Source: Companilactobacillus suantsaicola
GTDB taxonomy: Bacteria > Bacillota > Bacilli > Lactobacillales > Lactobacillaceae
Assembly: GCF_004745525.1 (NCBI RefSeq)
Contig: NZ_RKLY01000024.1
Location: forward strand, 1 to 41,409
Direction: 5' to 3'
DNA: 41,409 bases
Both the position numbers and the translations under genes were made by a program. This document shows positions 1-7,574 of the stretch, piece by piece. Within the stretch, counting starts at the first letter, position 1, and every line of letters starts with the position of its first letter. The notes beneath the pieces are model-generated. The model worked only from the letters and a program-made list of their open reading frames with translations, had not been told where the DNA came from and ran no database searches.

Positions 1-318
1 TTAAGTTTCATTGTTTTATCAGATATTGGCGTTTGGAAGCAAGTCGCTGAAGGTAAAATTCCTGGGGCAAAATTTTTATACCAAGAACAACGAGAAGCTT
101 TTGCGGAAATCACCAAATATTCCGACTTTCCATATTTCACGACGAATATTTCTAAAATTGATGATACTGGTTTCACCGATCATGACCAAGTTAACGTTCC
201 AATCAAAGACGATGCCGCCAAGATGGACTTTTATGCGGCTTATTTAAAATCGAGTAAAAAACTCATCGCACCAACTCTCAAAAAGATGTCACAAGCTTGG
301 CAAGAATTTTTAAACTAA
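1..318 (+). CDS. C-terminal part of an unrecognised protein
   Basis: An open frame runs from the first base to a TAA at 316-318, giving about 105 residues and ending in KKMSQAWQEFLN. The start lies before the window, so this is a 3' fragment. The residue mix looks like a soluble cytoplasmic enzyme: no membrane segment, many charged residues, and a helical C-terminus. I do not recognise the family and give no function. A strong hairpin terminator follows directly, so this is the last gene of its transcript. Confidence 0.6.
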   Translation, partial: LSFIVLSDIGVWKQVAEGKIPGAKFLYQEQREAFAEITKYSDFPYFTTNISKIDDTGFTDHDQVNVPIKDDAAKMDFYAAYLKSSKKLIAPTLKKMSQAWQEFLN

Positions 319-320
319 AA

Positions 321-356
321 AACACTAGATAATCTGAAAAATGATCATCTAGTGTT
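321..356. terminator. Bidirectional intrinsic terminator
   Basis: AACACTAGAT (321-330) pairs with ATCTAGTGTT (347-356). A-runs lie on the left and T-runs on the right, so it works on both strands. It serves the convergent 5' fragment gene and the XRE gene on the minus strand. Confidence 0.85.
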
Positions 357-359
357 TTT

Positions 360-638
360 TTAATTATTTGCTAGTTTTGTTTCTGGAACAATTCTCATCT
401 GTATTTCCAAACCGAGTCCATGAGCATAGCGATTTAAAGTTGTTAATGAAGGTGTTGACTCCATTCTTTCAATTTTTGCCAGTTGGGGTTGTTTCATACC
501 AATTTTATCTGCCAAATCTTTTTGACTAATTCCTCTTTTTAGACGTTCAGCTTGCAAATAGCTTAGGGTATCAATAACCGTTAATTCATCCTCTGGGATA
601 GAAGTAATTGTACTTTTAAAATCTTTCCATGTTGTCAT
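360..638 (-). CDS. XRE-family helix-turn-helix regulator, antitoxin-like
   Basis: This is a 92-residue DNA-binding protein with an HTH_3/Cro-type domain at about residues 25-85. The run SQKDLADKIGMKQPQLAKIE is the helix-turn-helix, followed by the typical TLNRYAHGLGLEIQ support helix. The short N-terminal extension and small size fit single-domain antitoxins of HigA/HipB-like type, but no toxin gene lies next to it. A GGGAAG ribosome site precedes the ATG at a good distance. It lies on the same strand as the aldo/keto reductase upstream and is separated from it by the structured repeat at 686-824. It may be co-transcribed or may have its own promoter. Function beyond DNA binding is not visible. 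Confidence 0.85.
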   Translation of the reverse strand: MTTWKDFKSTITSIPEDELTVIDTLSYLQAERLKRGISQKDLADKIGMKQPQLAKIERMESTPSLTTLNRYAHGLGLEIQMRIVPETKLANN

Positions 639-685
639 ATTATCTTCCCTTTCTATTGTGTTCTTTAGCTGAACGCTCTTGTTTC

Positions 686-824
686 ACTCTCTAACTGAAA
701 CGAGTTGCACAAGAGCAACTCCCTACAAGATAGCAAAACTTCCCAAACCGCCCGCAAAGTGCGCGAGCAATTCGTGAAGTTTCGCTATCCTCCGGGAGCT
801 GAGCGCTCTTGTTCCACTCTCTAA
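686..824 (-). repeat. Structured repeat, copy A (long interrupted hairpin)
   Basis: The element is bounded by 9-bp direct repeats ACTCTCTAA at 686-694 and 816-824. Three nested stems can be read between them. CAAGAGC (710-716) pairs with GCTCTTG (805-811). CTCCC (719-723) pairs with GGGAG (794-798). GATAGC plus AAACTTC (729-742) pairs with GAAGTTT plus GCTATC (776-789), with one mismatch. A small GC-rich apical hairpin follows, then a GCAATTCGTG segment shared with copy B at 11633-11768. On the minus strand it begins inside the stop codon of the aldo/keto reductase. It may be a structured 3'-UTR RNA or a MITE-like repeat. Confidence 0.7.
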
Positions 825-1687
825 TCATTAGCATGAACATCAAAAGCATTCAACAACATATCTTCAACACCATCAGCATCTGGATTGTACATACCTTTAC
901 CATTACGGTCCAAGGCTCTGATTGCATCCATTTCATCAGATGTTAATTCAAAATCAAAGATATCTTTGTTTGATTTGATGCGTGATTCGTGAACTGACTT
1001 AGGAAAGACGATGACTCCCTCTTGATGTTCGAAACGAAGAATAATTTGTCCAACGTCTTTGCCATATTTCTTAGCTAAATCATTCAACAATGGTTCGGAA
1101 AACAACTCTTTACTACCTTGACCTAGTGGGCCCCAGGCTTCTAGTGTGACGTGTGCTTGAGCCATAATTTGACGCAATTCTTTTTGTTGAAAATATGGGT
1201 CAAACTCGACTTGGTTGACACTTGGCATTGTCGCAAACTTAGGAACAAACTTGTTCCAAATCTTAGGCGTCATGTTGGAAACCCCGATTGAACAAATCTT
1301 GCCGGCCTTTTTAGCTTCTTCCATTGCCTTCCAAGCTTCGTCAACTTTGCCGTATGGTTGGTGAATTAAGTAAAGATCCATGTAGTCTAAACCTAATTTT
1401 TTCAGTGAAAGGTCGATAGCTTTTTTGGCATCTTCATAAGCATAATCTTGGAGCCACATTTTAGAAGTTACCCAGATTTGATCACGGGGGATACCACTGT
1501 CCTTGATAGCCTTACCGACTTCTTGTTCGTTGAAGTATGCGACCGCCGTATCGATGTGACGGTAGCCTAATTTTAAAGCATCGCTGACTACCTGATAAGT
1601 TGTGCCGTCAGCGGGAATTTGGAAAACGCCGAAACCAAATGATGGGATATTCGTGCCGTCGTTTAATTTGAATGTTGGAATTGTCAT
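821..1687 (-). CDS. Aldo/keto reductase (2,5-diketogluconate reductase type)
   Basis: A cytoplasmic NAD(P)H-dependent reductase of 288 residues, normal length for the AKR (beta/alpha)8 barrel. The catalytic tetrad is visible: Asp in HIDTA, Tyr in VAYFNE, Lys in VTSKMW and His in LIHQP. The GVSNM strand and the C-terminal cofactor segment VFPKSVHESRIKSN are in place. AKR5-type enzymes reduce aldehydes, ketones and keto-sugars; the real substrate cannot be read from sequence. The start is the ATG at 1685-1687, preceded by GAGGTAA. The stop is a TAG formed by the edge of the structured repeat. The upstream region (1688-1785) holds a TATACT-like -10 and an imperfect dyad near 1757-1777, possibly an operator. 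Confidence 0.93.
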   Translation of the reverse strand: MTIPTFKLNDGTNIPSFGFGVFQIPADGTTYQVVSDALKLGYRHIDTAVAYFNEQEVGKAIKDSGIPRDQIWVTSKMWLQDYAYEDAKKAIDLSLKKLGLDYMDLYLIHQPYGKVDEAWKAMEEAKKAGKICSIGVSNMTPKIWNKFVPKFATMPSVNQVEFDPYFQQKELRQIMAQAHVTLEAWGPLGQGSKELFSEPLLNDLAKKYGKDVGQIILRFEHQEGVIVFPKSVHESRIKSNKDIFDFELTSDEMDAIRALDRNGKGMYNPDADGVEDMLLNAFDVHAND

Positions 1688-1785
1688 GTAATTACCTCTA
1701 TCTCTTAATTGATGACTTTAGTATAAAGCCATCTATCGGATAAAAAAATTACTAAAATGGTATGGCAGTATACCCATCACGCATA

Positions 1786-3210
1786 CTATTTTTCTTCAAA
1801 CACGGTTAATAACTCATCAGCCTGTTTTTGAGTAATGACTTTTTCACTAACTTTAAATTGTATCAGTGCTTTGACGATTGTCTTTTCTCTGACCATACTT
1901 GCATCAAAGGAATCCGCAATCATTTGCCAAGTCTCTACCGACCAATTCTTTGGTATTTCCAAGGTTCGTGAATAAATCCTAGTTTCAAGTGAAACAACTA
2001 GTGCAATAGCATCGATAGCTTTCAAGTGTTTAGGCACTAGTTTATATTTATCCCGATCGAGCCACAATCTGATACCGTCTTTTATTCCATTACGTTCAAT
2101 TCTGTCGAATTGCTTTCTACTCCAACGATGATTGTTACGTGAACTGATGTGTTCATCCGCAATCTCTTCCATAGAATTTGAAAATAGATTACTGAGCATG
2201 TCCAAATGTTCAGGATTCTTTAAAACAAAGCGCATTTCTTCTTCGGTAAAATTATGCTTGTCGACCGCTTCTTTAGGCAAAAGACTGTCAACACCACCAT
2301 TGGCACTTACCTCTTGAAGAAACTTTTCAACTGCTTTTTGGTCATTAGGATCTATTCCACGACGTTTCATTTCTTGGTAAATCACCTTGGCAGCATCAAA
2401 ATTGCCTGGGTCTTTAGCGGCCTCTAACATGGCTTTTTCACCAGCAGCAAAATAGCGCTTATAATTTTCAACTTTTTTAGAATTGACGAAACCTCGCATG
2501 CCAAGGAAGTTCAACATCGCTGTCATTGCCGGAACAACCAATTTATATTCGTCGGCACTAAAATCCAGTTTTGCGACCAACTGATTTTCCATTACGCCAC
2601 AAATAGCGGTTTTAGTCCAATTCTTAGGTGTTTTGCGATAAACGTTATAAGCAAATTCGGTCATCGCTTTCATCAATGTTTCAATATAAGCCTCGTCTAC
2701 ACCTTGAGGGCGATTCTTCCAAGCCGCACTCTCTTCATAAAAGTGCAACCATTCCAAAACGTACTTTGACACACTTTCTGCGACCCAAGGCTGCCATTGC
2801 GGTAAATACGGATTCTGGTCGTCAGGTTCATGTATAAAATTTATCGCTTCCGTGAATGAATATGTTGCTGCCAACATATCAAATATTTTATCCAGTCTCG
2901 CTACCGAAATCTTGATTTGCTTAGTCCTTGACAAAAAGTATAAGACTTCTTGCAAAGTTTCAAAGGTTAAATCGAGTAAATTTAAAGAATAATCATCACC
3001 ATTACCCAACTCTTTAATCATTGCGATTACGAAAGGGACGATAAAATCTTCATCCCATTTCGTATAATCACCATTACCTGAATACCCAGCTGTGTCACCA
3101 ATACTCTTTATCATATTGCGAGCATTTACTTTGGCCTGATTACTTAAATTCAAGTATTCATCACTCTTCAAAAAATCTGTTGTTATATCTGACAAATGTC
3201 TTTTTTTCAT
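1786..3210 (-). CDS. Unrecognised 474-residue helical protein
   Basis: A long, complete, soluble, mostly helical protein with many Lys, Asp, Glu and Trp residues and no signal peptide or membrane segment. I do not recognise the family. Two segments look weakly alike: PKNWTKTAICGVMENQL at about residue 195 and PKNWSVETWQMIADSF at about 423. Each is followed by a hydrophobic helix and an I/V-x-x-K/Q-x-x-x segment, and a similar layout starts near residue 50 (KWDEDFIVPFV), so the protein may be three copies of an all-helical module. It stands alone between the aldo/keto reductase (same strand, 98 bp gap) and a toxin-antitoxin remnant. A possible ribosome site (AAGGAG) lies just before the ATG. 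Confidence 0.75.
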   Translation of the reverse strand: MKKRHLSDITTDFLKSDEYLNLSNQAKVNARNMIKSIGDTAGYSGNGDYTKWDEDFIVPFVIAMIKELGNGDDYSLNLLDLTFETLQEVLYFLSRTKQIKISVARLDKIFDMLAATYSFTEAINFIHEPDDQNPYLPQWQPWVAESVSKYVLEWLHFYEESAAWKNRPQGVDEAYIETLMKAMTEFAYNVYRKTPKNWTKTAICGVMENQLVAKLDFSADEYKLVVPAMTAMLNFLGMRGFVNSKKVENYKRYFAAGEKAMLEAAKDPGNFDAAKVIYQEMKRRGIDPNDQKAVEKFLQEVSANGGVDSLLPKEAVDKHNFTEEEMRFVLKNPEHLDMLSNLFSNSMEEIADEHISSRNNHRWSRKQFDRIERNGIKDGIRLWLDRDKYKLVPKHLKAIDAIALVVSLETRIYSRTLEIPKNWSVETWQMIADSFDASMVREKTIVKALIQFKVSEKVITQKQADELLTVFEEK

Positions 3211-3253
3211 ATTTTTTACTCCTTACCGATATGATACCGAAAAATATCAAAAA

Positions 3254-3284
3254 AAGATGGAATTTCTAATTCAAATTCCATCTT
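3254..3284 (-). terminator. Intrinsic terminator of the HigA remnant
   Basis: On the minus strand AAGATGGAATTT pairs with AAATTCCATCTT around a 7-nt loop and is followed by a run of seven T. It sits just after the stop of the antitoxin remnant at 3292. Confidence 0.8.
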
Positions 3285-3291
3285 AATTAAC

Positions 3292-3459
3292 CTAATTTTT
3301 AATCTGTTTAAGATCATTACGGTATTGGGTTTCCATATTTAACCAAAACGCAGCTGGGATACCAAATACTTTAGTTAATTTATTTGCTATTTCAGGTGTA
3401 ATTACTATTTGTTCGTGAATTGTAGTACCTGGAGCCACAGCAATCGTATCTTTCCCCAT
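3292..3459 (-). pseudogene. HigA-family antitoxin remnant lacking its helix-turn-helix
   Basis: An open frame of 55 codons begins like a HigA antitoxin (KDTIAVAPGTTIHEQ) and ends like one (ITPEIANKLTKVFGIP, then AAFWLNMETQYRNDL). Intact relatives carry about 30 more residues between these parts, holding the whole helix-turn-helix. Here the two parts are joined in frame at IHEQ/IVITP, so the product could be made but should not bind DNA. A strong AGGAGG lies upstream; the start may be the ATG at 3457-3459 or a TTG two codons earlier. Just upstream (about 3484-3564) a short frame ending CHPLHGNGIWHYRD and then TAG may be the damaged tail of the partner RelE/HigB-fold toxin; that part is weak. 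Confidence 0.7.
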
Positions 3460-3569
3460 ATGCAAACATATCAGTTCCTCCTACTAATCTCTATAATGCC
3501 AGATTCCATTTCCATGTAGAGGATGACAACTTTTTAAAGAGAATTCAACTGATTTGGTAAGTCGCTCTT

Positions 3570-3614
3570 GTTATCTTTCAAAAATATACGTTTAGTATAT
3601 ATTCTTCTGATAAC
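3570..3614. promoter_or_regulatory. Nested symmetric dyad, candidate operator
   Basis: GTTATC (3570-3575) and GATAAC (3609-3614) form an outer inverted repeat. ATATAC (3584-3589) and GTATAT (3595-3600) form an inner one. The spacers on both sides are equal (8 nt). It lies 50 bp before the start of the membrane-anchored protein, where an operator or promoter is expected. Confidence 0.45.
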
Positions 3615-3665
3615 ATTTAATTAGTAATAAGGGAAAATCACATATGAAAAAAGGGAGATAGTATT

Positions 3666-4505
3666 TTGAAAAAAAAGATAATTCTAAGCTCCATTCTATT
3701 CATTTTACTCATGGCTGGAGTAACAACATTTTATGTTCACAATAAAACTGTTAGTGACACTAATAGTACCCTTGTCAAAAATAGAACAGCCGACAAATCT
3801 AAAAACAAGCATGCCAACCATTCAAAAAGTAGTTCAAAAAATGCAATCAGTACAAAAACCGCAAATGAAATCAATTCAAAATTTTATAATCATAAAAAAA
3901 TTTCACATAGTGCTGAAAGTGCCTTAGTTGGCTATCCTTCAACGTTCTTAAATTTAGTTGATATCAGTCAACTCACCATCGACGGTCAAGTAATCAATCT
4001 TCATAGTTTTGTTGATCGAGACTTAGCTTATACTATCGCTGATATTAGAATACAAGACGTTTTAAAAGGCGATAAAAGTTTAACAAACAAAACTATCAGA
4101 GTAATGTTTCCTGGAGGAAATATCACCAAAAAAGCCATGTTAACTGACGTTGCGAACAAATCATTTATGAAAATTTCTAAAGAAGAAGCTAATTCTGAAG
4201 AAATCGTAACAATGGAACAAGCTGACATGCCTCTACCAAAAGCCGGTCAAAAATACGCATTACTACTACACAAAGAAGCCTCTGGAACCAACAATATTCC
4301 TGGAGAATTCTGGTCAATCGATTTTGGTGCCAAAGGAATGTTTCCATTAAATTCACAAGGATTGTACAAAAGAGTCCCTCCTATAAAGGCTACTGGTGGT
4401 GGCGGCGGTGGTGAAACATCAACTTACGATATTGAAGTAAAAGAAAATGAAAAAATGGAAAAAGGCATGAACGAACTCATTCAAAAAAAGCGTAACCTAA
4501 AATAA
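3666..4505 (+). CDS. Membrane-anchored or secreted protein of unknown function
   Basis: The 279-residue protein begins with a Lys-rich head and one hydrophobic segment (about residues 5-23), followed by a Ser/Lys/Asn-rich linker to about residue 75. This is the layout of an N-terminally anchored or secreted protein. No lipobox cysteine is present. The extracellular part has a compact beta-rich stretch (about 85-240, with VDISQLTIDGQVINLHSF and KAGQKYALLLHKE). It is followed by six consecutive glycines and a charged tail. The start appears to be a TTG at 3666-3668 behind GGGAGA; no ATG fits. It is transcribed alone, with a symmetric dyad upstream and a terminator behind. I do not recognise the family. 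Confidence 0.75.
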   Translation: MKKKIILSSILFILLMAGVTTFYVHNKTVSDTNSTLVKNRTADKSKNKHANHSKSSSKNAISTKTANEINSKFYNHKKISHSAESALVGYPSTFLNLVDISQLTIDGQVINLHSFVDRDLAYTIADIRIQDVLKGDKSLTNKTIRVMFPGGNITKKAMLTDVANKSFMKISKEEANSEEIVTMEQADMPLPKAGQKYALLLHKEASGTNNIPGEFWSIDFGAKGMFPLNSQGLYKRVPPIKATGGGGGGETSTYDIEVKENEKMEKGMNELIQKKRNLK

Positions 4506-4543
4506 AAGACCATAGTAATCAAAATACGATTACTACGGTCTTT
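4505..4543. terminator. Bidirectional intrinsic terminator
   Basis: AAAGACCATAGTAATC (4505-4520) pairs with GATTACTACGGTCTTT (4528-4543) with one mismatch, flanked by A and T runs. It separates the convergent gene at 3666 and the GNAT gene. Confidence 0.85.
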
Positions 4544-4556
4544 TTTTATCAACATA

Positions 4557-5213
4557 TTACCCTAATTCCACATCTTGGGATTCAATTAACTTCTGGAATT
4601 TCAATTGTGAGGCATTACCAACAATTTTCTTTTTATACGGAAATTGTGCATCAAACTGATCAACTTCTGACTGGTCAACCGAATAAACTTCATCTTCCAC
4701 GTATCGACCTGCACAATTATCTAAAGCGCCCTCAAACAAAGGCGTTATTTGCAAAACTGTCGCAAATTTATCGTTAGCCATCCGAATCTGATAATTCTTA
4801 GCCGGTTCAAAACCTTGCCGACTATAATAATTCGGATCTCCATACAGAATAATCGCCGCATAGCCTAAATCCCTGGCTAGTTCTTTTGAATATTCAAGCA
4901 ATCGGCCACCTAGTCCTTGTTGCTGAAATTCTGGAGCGACTGCCAAAGGTCCTAAACACAACACTTGATGAATTTTTCCATCATCACCTTGAATAAAATC
5001 TTCCAAAAAGGCAGCACATCCGATAATTTCATCATCTAATACCGCAACTGTATCTAGTTTGGTGACGAAATGGGGATGGTTACGGATTTTATGCATTAGA
5101 AAATGCTCCACACATCCTGGCTGAAATTCATTCCAAAAAGCATTGCGTAACATTAATTCAGTTTTTTGATAATCTACTTTATTTTCTTGTCTTAATTTAA
5201 TTTTTTTAGTCAT
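4557..5213 (-). CDS. GNAT-family N-acetyltransferase (YhbS-like)
   Basis: A 218-residue cytoplasmic acetyl-CoA-dependent acyltransferase. The acetyl-CoA loop is visible as LGPLAVAPEFQQQGLGGRLL (about residues 85-104, R/Q-x-x-G-x-G type). It is followed by the beta-alpha segment AAIILYGDPNYYSRQGFEPA, which is characteristic of YhbS/GNAT_3-like members. The acceptor substrate is unknown. I chose the ATG at 5211-5213 because AAGGAA precedes it and the product starts MTKKIKLRQ. A longer reading with 26 more residues lacks a good ribosome site and runs into a terminator hairpin. It is monocistronic between two terminators. Confidence 0.87.
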   Translation of the reverse strand: MTKKIKLRQENKVDYQKTELMLRNAFWNEFQPGCVEHFLMHKIRNHPHFVTKLDTVAVLDDEIIGCAAFLEDFIQGDDGKIHQVLCLGPLAVAPEFQQQGLGGRLLEYSKELARDLGYAAIILYGDPNYYSRQGFEPAKNYQIRMANDKFATVLQITPLFEGALDNCAGRYVEDEVYSVDQSEVDQFDAQFPYKKKIVGNASQLKFQKLIESQDVELG

Positions 5214-5248
5214 TTTATATTCCTTTTTACGTAATTTACCTACAGAAT

Positions 5249-5279
5249 ACAAAAAAAGCGCAGTCGACAAACTGCACTT
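5249..5279 (-). terminator. Intrinsic terminator
   Basis: On the minus strand AAGTGCAGT pairs with ACTGCGCTT (one G-U pair) around a 6-nt loop, then seven T. It lies about 140 bp after the aldo/keto reductase at 5419 and probably ends that operon. The 140 bp between holds a 21-bp palindrome at about 5320-5340 but no gene that I can support. Confidence 0.75.
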
Positions 5280-5418
5280 ACATCGAAACACCGACGGTAT
5301 CCGTAAGGCAATTTGGGTACAACAAAGAAAGCTTCTTTGTTCAAATTTTTATCCTTACTTAGACACAATCATCCGGCATTTCTCCTAAAATTTATTACCT
5401 TTAAGATAACACGTCGTT

Positions 5419-6285
5419 CTAGATTTTACCACCAAAGACTGGGAAAGCACTGGCATCGCCGTATTCCATTTGCTCAATTTTGGCTAGGGTTGCCATATCT
5501 TCATCGGAAATCACGAAGTCAATATCGGCGTTAGATTTCATGTGGTCAGGATTTGCGGTCTTAGGCAAAACAACCACGTTCAATTGCCAATCGTAACGAA
5601 TGCACAATTGGGGAACCGAAACGTTGTACTTGGCAGCCATCTTCTTGATCAAATCATTGTTCATCGCAGCACCGTGCGCAATTGGTGAGAAGGCTTCAAC
5701 GACGATTCCGTTATCTTGGGAATACTTGATGAGTTCACTTGGAGTGTCACCAATATGGATTTGAATTTGGTTGACAGCTGGCTTAGTGTCAGAATTCTTG
5801 ATCAAATTGTCTAAGTCTTCTTTTTGGAAACTCGAAACACCGATAGTCTTCAATTTACCAGCTTTAACAGCATCTTCCATCGCCCGCCAAGTCTCTAAAT
5901 TACCCTCAAAGTGACGGTCATTGCCTTGATTAACTTCCTTCCAAGGTTGTGGATTGTGGATAATCATCATATCCAAATAATCCAAGCCCATCTTATTTAA
6001 AGTTTCATCGATTGATTTTTTAGCTTCATCGTAATCCTTGATTTCAGCCGCAACCTTTGAGTTAACAAAAAGTTGGTCACGTGAAATACCAGAATTTCTA
6101 ACACCCTCACCGACACCACGTTCATTGCCGTAAGCTTGAGCAGTATCAATGTGACGGAAACCAATCTTAACCGCATTTTCTACAGCATCAGCTGTTTTTT
6201 CATCAGGAATTTCCCAAACACCTAAAGCCAACTTAGGAATTTTTAAACCATTATTCATAGTGAATGTTTCATCAAAAATAGACAT
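5419..6285 (-). CDS. Aldo/keto reductase
   Basis: A second NAD(P)H-dependent aldo/keto reductase of 288 residues, clearly diverged from the copy at 821. The tetrad is seen as Asp in HIDTA, Tyr in QAYGNE, Lys in VNSKV and His in MIIHNP. An extra loop (PWKEVNQGNDRHFEGN, about residues 112-127) after the catalytic His sets it apart from the first copy. The cofactor segment VLPKTANPDHMKSN is intact. It is the last gene of a minus-strand set that also holds the SDR (40 bp upstream) and the broken acetyltransferase. AGGAGG precedes the ATG. The divergent LysR gene is the likely regulator of the set. Confidence 0.92.
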   Translation of the reverse strand: MSIFDETFTMNNGLKIPKLALGVWEIPDEKTADAVENAVKIGFRHIDTAQAYGNERGVGEGVRNSGISRDQLFVNSKVAAEIKDYDEAKKSIDETLNKMGLDYLDMMIIHNPQPWKEVNQGNDRHFEGNLETWRAMEDAVKAGKLKTIGVSSFQKEDLDNLIKNSDTKPAVNQIQIHIGDTPSELIKYSQDNGIVVEAFSPIAHGAAMNNDLIKKMAAKYNVSVPQLCIRYDWQLNVVVLPKTANPDHMKSNADIDFVISDEDMATLAKIEQMEYGDASAFPVFGGKI

Positions 6286-6325
6286 AAAAGTCCTCCTCTT
6301 GTATCGTTTACATTATATATTTAAT

Positions 6326-7066
6326 TTATACTTCTTGTCCTGTAGGACGGATTACCATTTCATTAACAGCCATGTTCTTTGGCGTATCGATCACAAAAGC
6401 CACCGCTTGAGCGATTTCCTCTGGATCAAGACCCATCATTTCCGAACCAGGTTGTTTCATGGCATCTTTCAAACCGTTTCTAACTTCGGCGTTGTTGATA
6501 GAATCGAATAATTCCGTTTTAACTGAACCCGGAGCAATGATAGTCGTCTTGATATTGTTTTGATGTTCCTCTTGACGAAGACCTTCCATAATTGCTCGAA
6601 CAGCGTACTTAGTACCTGAATAAGCTGCATAGCCGGGTAAAACTTCATAACCTAAAACTGATGAAGTAGAAATCACATGGCCGCTTTGTTGTTTCTTCAT
6701 AACTGGTAAAGCCGCAGCGATTCCATTCAAAACACCTTTAACATTGATGTTAAGCATATTCTCCCATTCATCATGGGCTAATTGGTCCAAATTGTTAACC
6801 GGCATGATTCCCGCATTATTAAACAGAACATCAATTCGGCCAAATTTTTCAACCGTCTTGTCGATCACATTTTGGACTTCATCCTTTTTAGTCACATCGG
6901 CTTCAACCGCAAAAATATTTTCGGGATAATCCTTTTGAATTTCTTCCAAACGGCTCATTCGACGAGCTGCAATTGTGACCTTCTTACCTTGACTAGCCAA
7001 TAATTTAGCCGTCGCAGCTCCAATACCACTAGAAGCTCCCATAATAACTACTACTTTTTCTGATAT
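6326..7066 (-). CDS. Short-chain dehydrogenase/reductase without an ATG start
   Basis: A classical SDR with a Rossmann fold. It has GASSGIG for NAD(P) binding, NNAG, the catalytic Ser in STSSVLGYE, YSGTK for Tyr and Lys, and PGSVKTELF after strand 6. The oxidised or reduced substrate is unknown. The first ATG (7040-7042) is directly before the glycine motif and would remove the first beta strand. The coding frame clearly extends back through SEKVVVI, with GGGAAG at a proper distance before an ATA codon (7064-7066), where relatives usually have ATG. I therefore place the start at this ATA, or possibly the ATT nearer the motif. Translation may be weak. The preceding pseudogene's TAA is in the same frame. 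Confidence 0.8.
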   Translation of the reverse strand: MSEKVVVIMGASSGIGAATAKLLASQGKKVTIAARRMSRLEEIQKDYPENIFAVEADVTKKDEVQNVIDKTVEKFGRIDVLFNNAGIMPVNNLDQLAHDEWENMLNINVKGVLNGIAAALPVMKKQQSGHVISTSSVLGYEVLPGYAAYSGTKYAVRAIMEGLRQEEHQNNIKTTIIAPGSVKTELFDSINNAEVRNGLKDAMKQPGSEMMGLDPEEIAQAVAFVIDTPKNMAVNEMVIRPTGQEV

Positions 7067-7081
7067 TTTTACTTCCCTTTG

Positions 7082-7574
7082 TTAGTTTTCTTTATTGTTT
7101 TCTTTAATCGTTCGAATAATTCGAGCTGGCACTCCACCGACAATCGTATTAGCAGGAACGTTTTTCGTGACCACAGCACCAGCTGCCACCACAGCATTTT
7201 CACCAATCACAACTCCCGGAGTTACTGTGACGTTGGCTCGGTTCGATTCGATGGTTAACTGAAGCAACCGTGACCTTGGGTCCAATCAAGACGTTATCAC
7301 CTAAGTAAATTCCACCTAAATCAGTAAACATCACGCCGCCATTGATAAAATTATTTTTACCAAAATGCAGATTACGTCCAAAATCAGTGTAAAAAGGTAA
7401 ACGGATTTCTGTCGACGGATCAATCGTCTCATTGGTAATTTGACTGACTACTTTTCGAACTTCATCTCCGTCATGGGCACCTGTATTCAATTCTTGAACT
7501 AATTTCAAATTGACGGGGATAATTTTTTCGATCTGTTCGTAAGCTTGACTGTCTAAATTTAATTTCTTTTCCAA
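7082..7574 (-). pseudogene. Sugar O-acetyltransferase (maltose acetyltransferase type), broken
   Basis: The gene encodes a left-handed beta-helix acetyltransferase in two frames. The first part (7574 down to about 7200) has the N-terminal helix and FGRNLHFGKNNFINGG, then [21 protein letters not shown]. The second part (to 7082) gives [17 protein letters not shown] and [20 protein letters not shown]. Intact enzymes carry about 25 more residues between SVNHRIEPS and ANVTVTPG, including coils of the helix near the acetyl-CoA site. The junction at about 7230-7240 is therefore an internal deletion that also shifts the frame. The product should be inactive. It is the promoter-proximal gene of the SDR/AKR set, so the transcript probably still serves the genes behind it. 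Confidence 0.85.

Noticed and set aside
360-638. A complete toxin-antitoxin pair around the XRE gene
   Set aside because: No toxin-like frame lies on either side; the upstream space is taken by the structured repeat.
5214-5291. Extended start of the GNAT gene
   Set aside because: The extra residues overlap a terminator hairpin and look non-coding; AAGGAA precedes the ATG at 5213.
5313-5534. Plus-strand frame over the 3' end of the aldo/keto reductase
   Set aside because: It overlaps a sure gene, has odd composition and no ribosome site.
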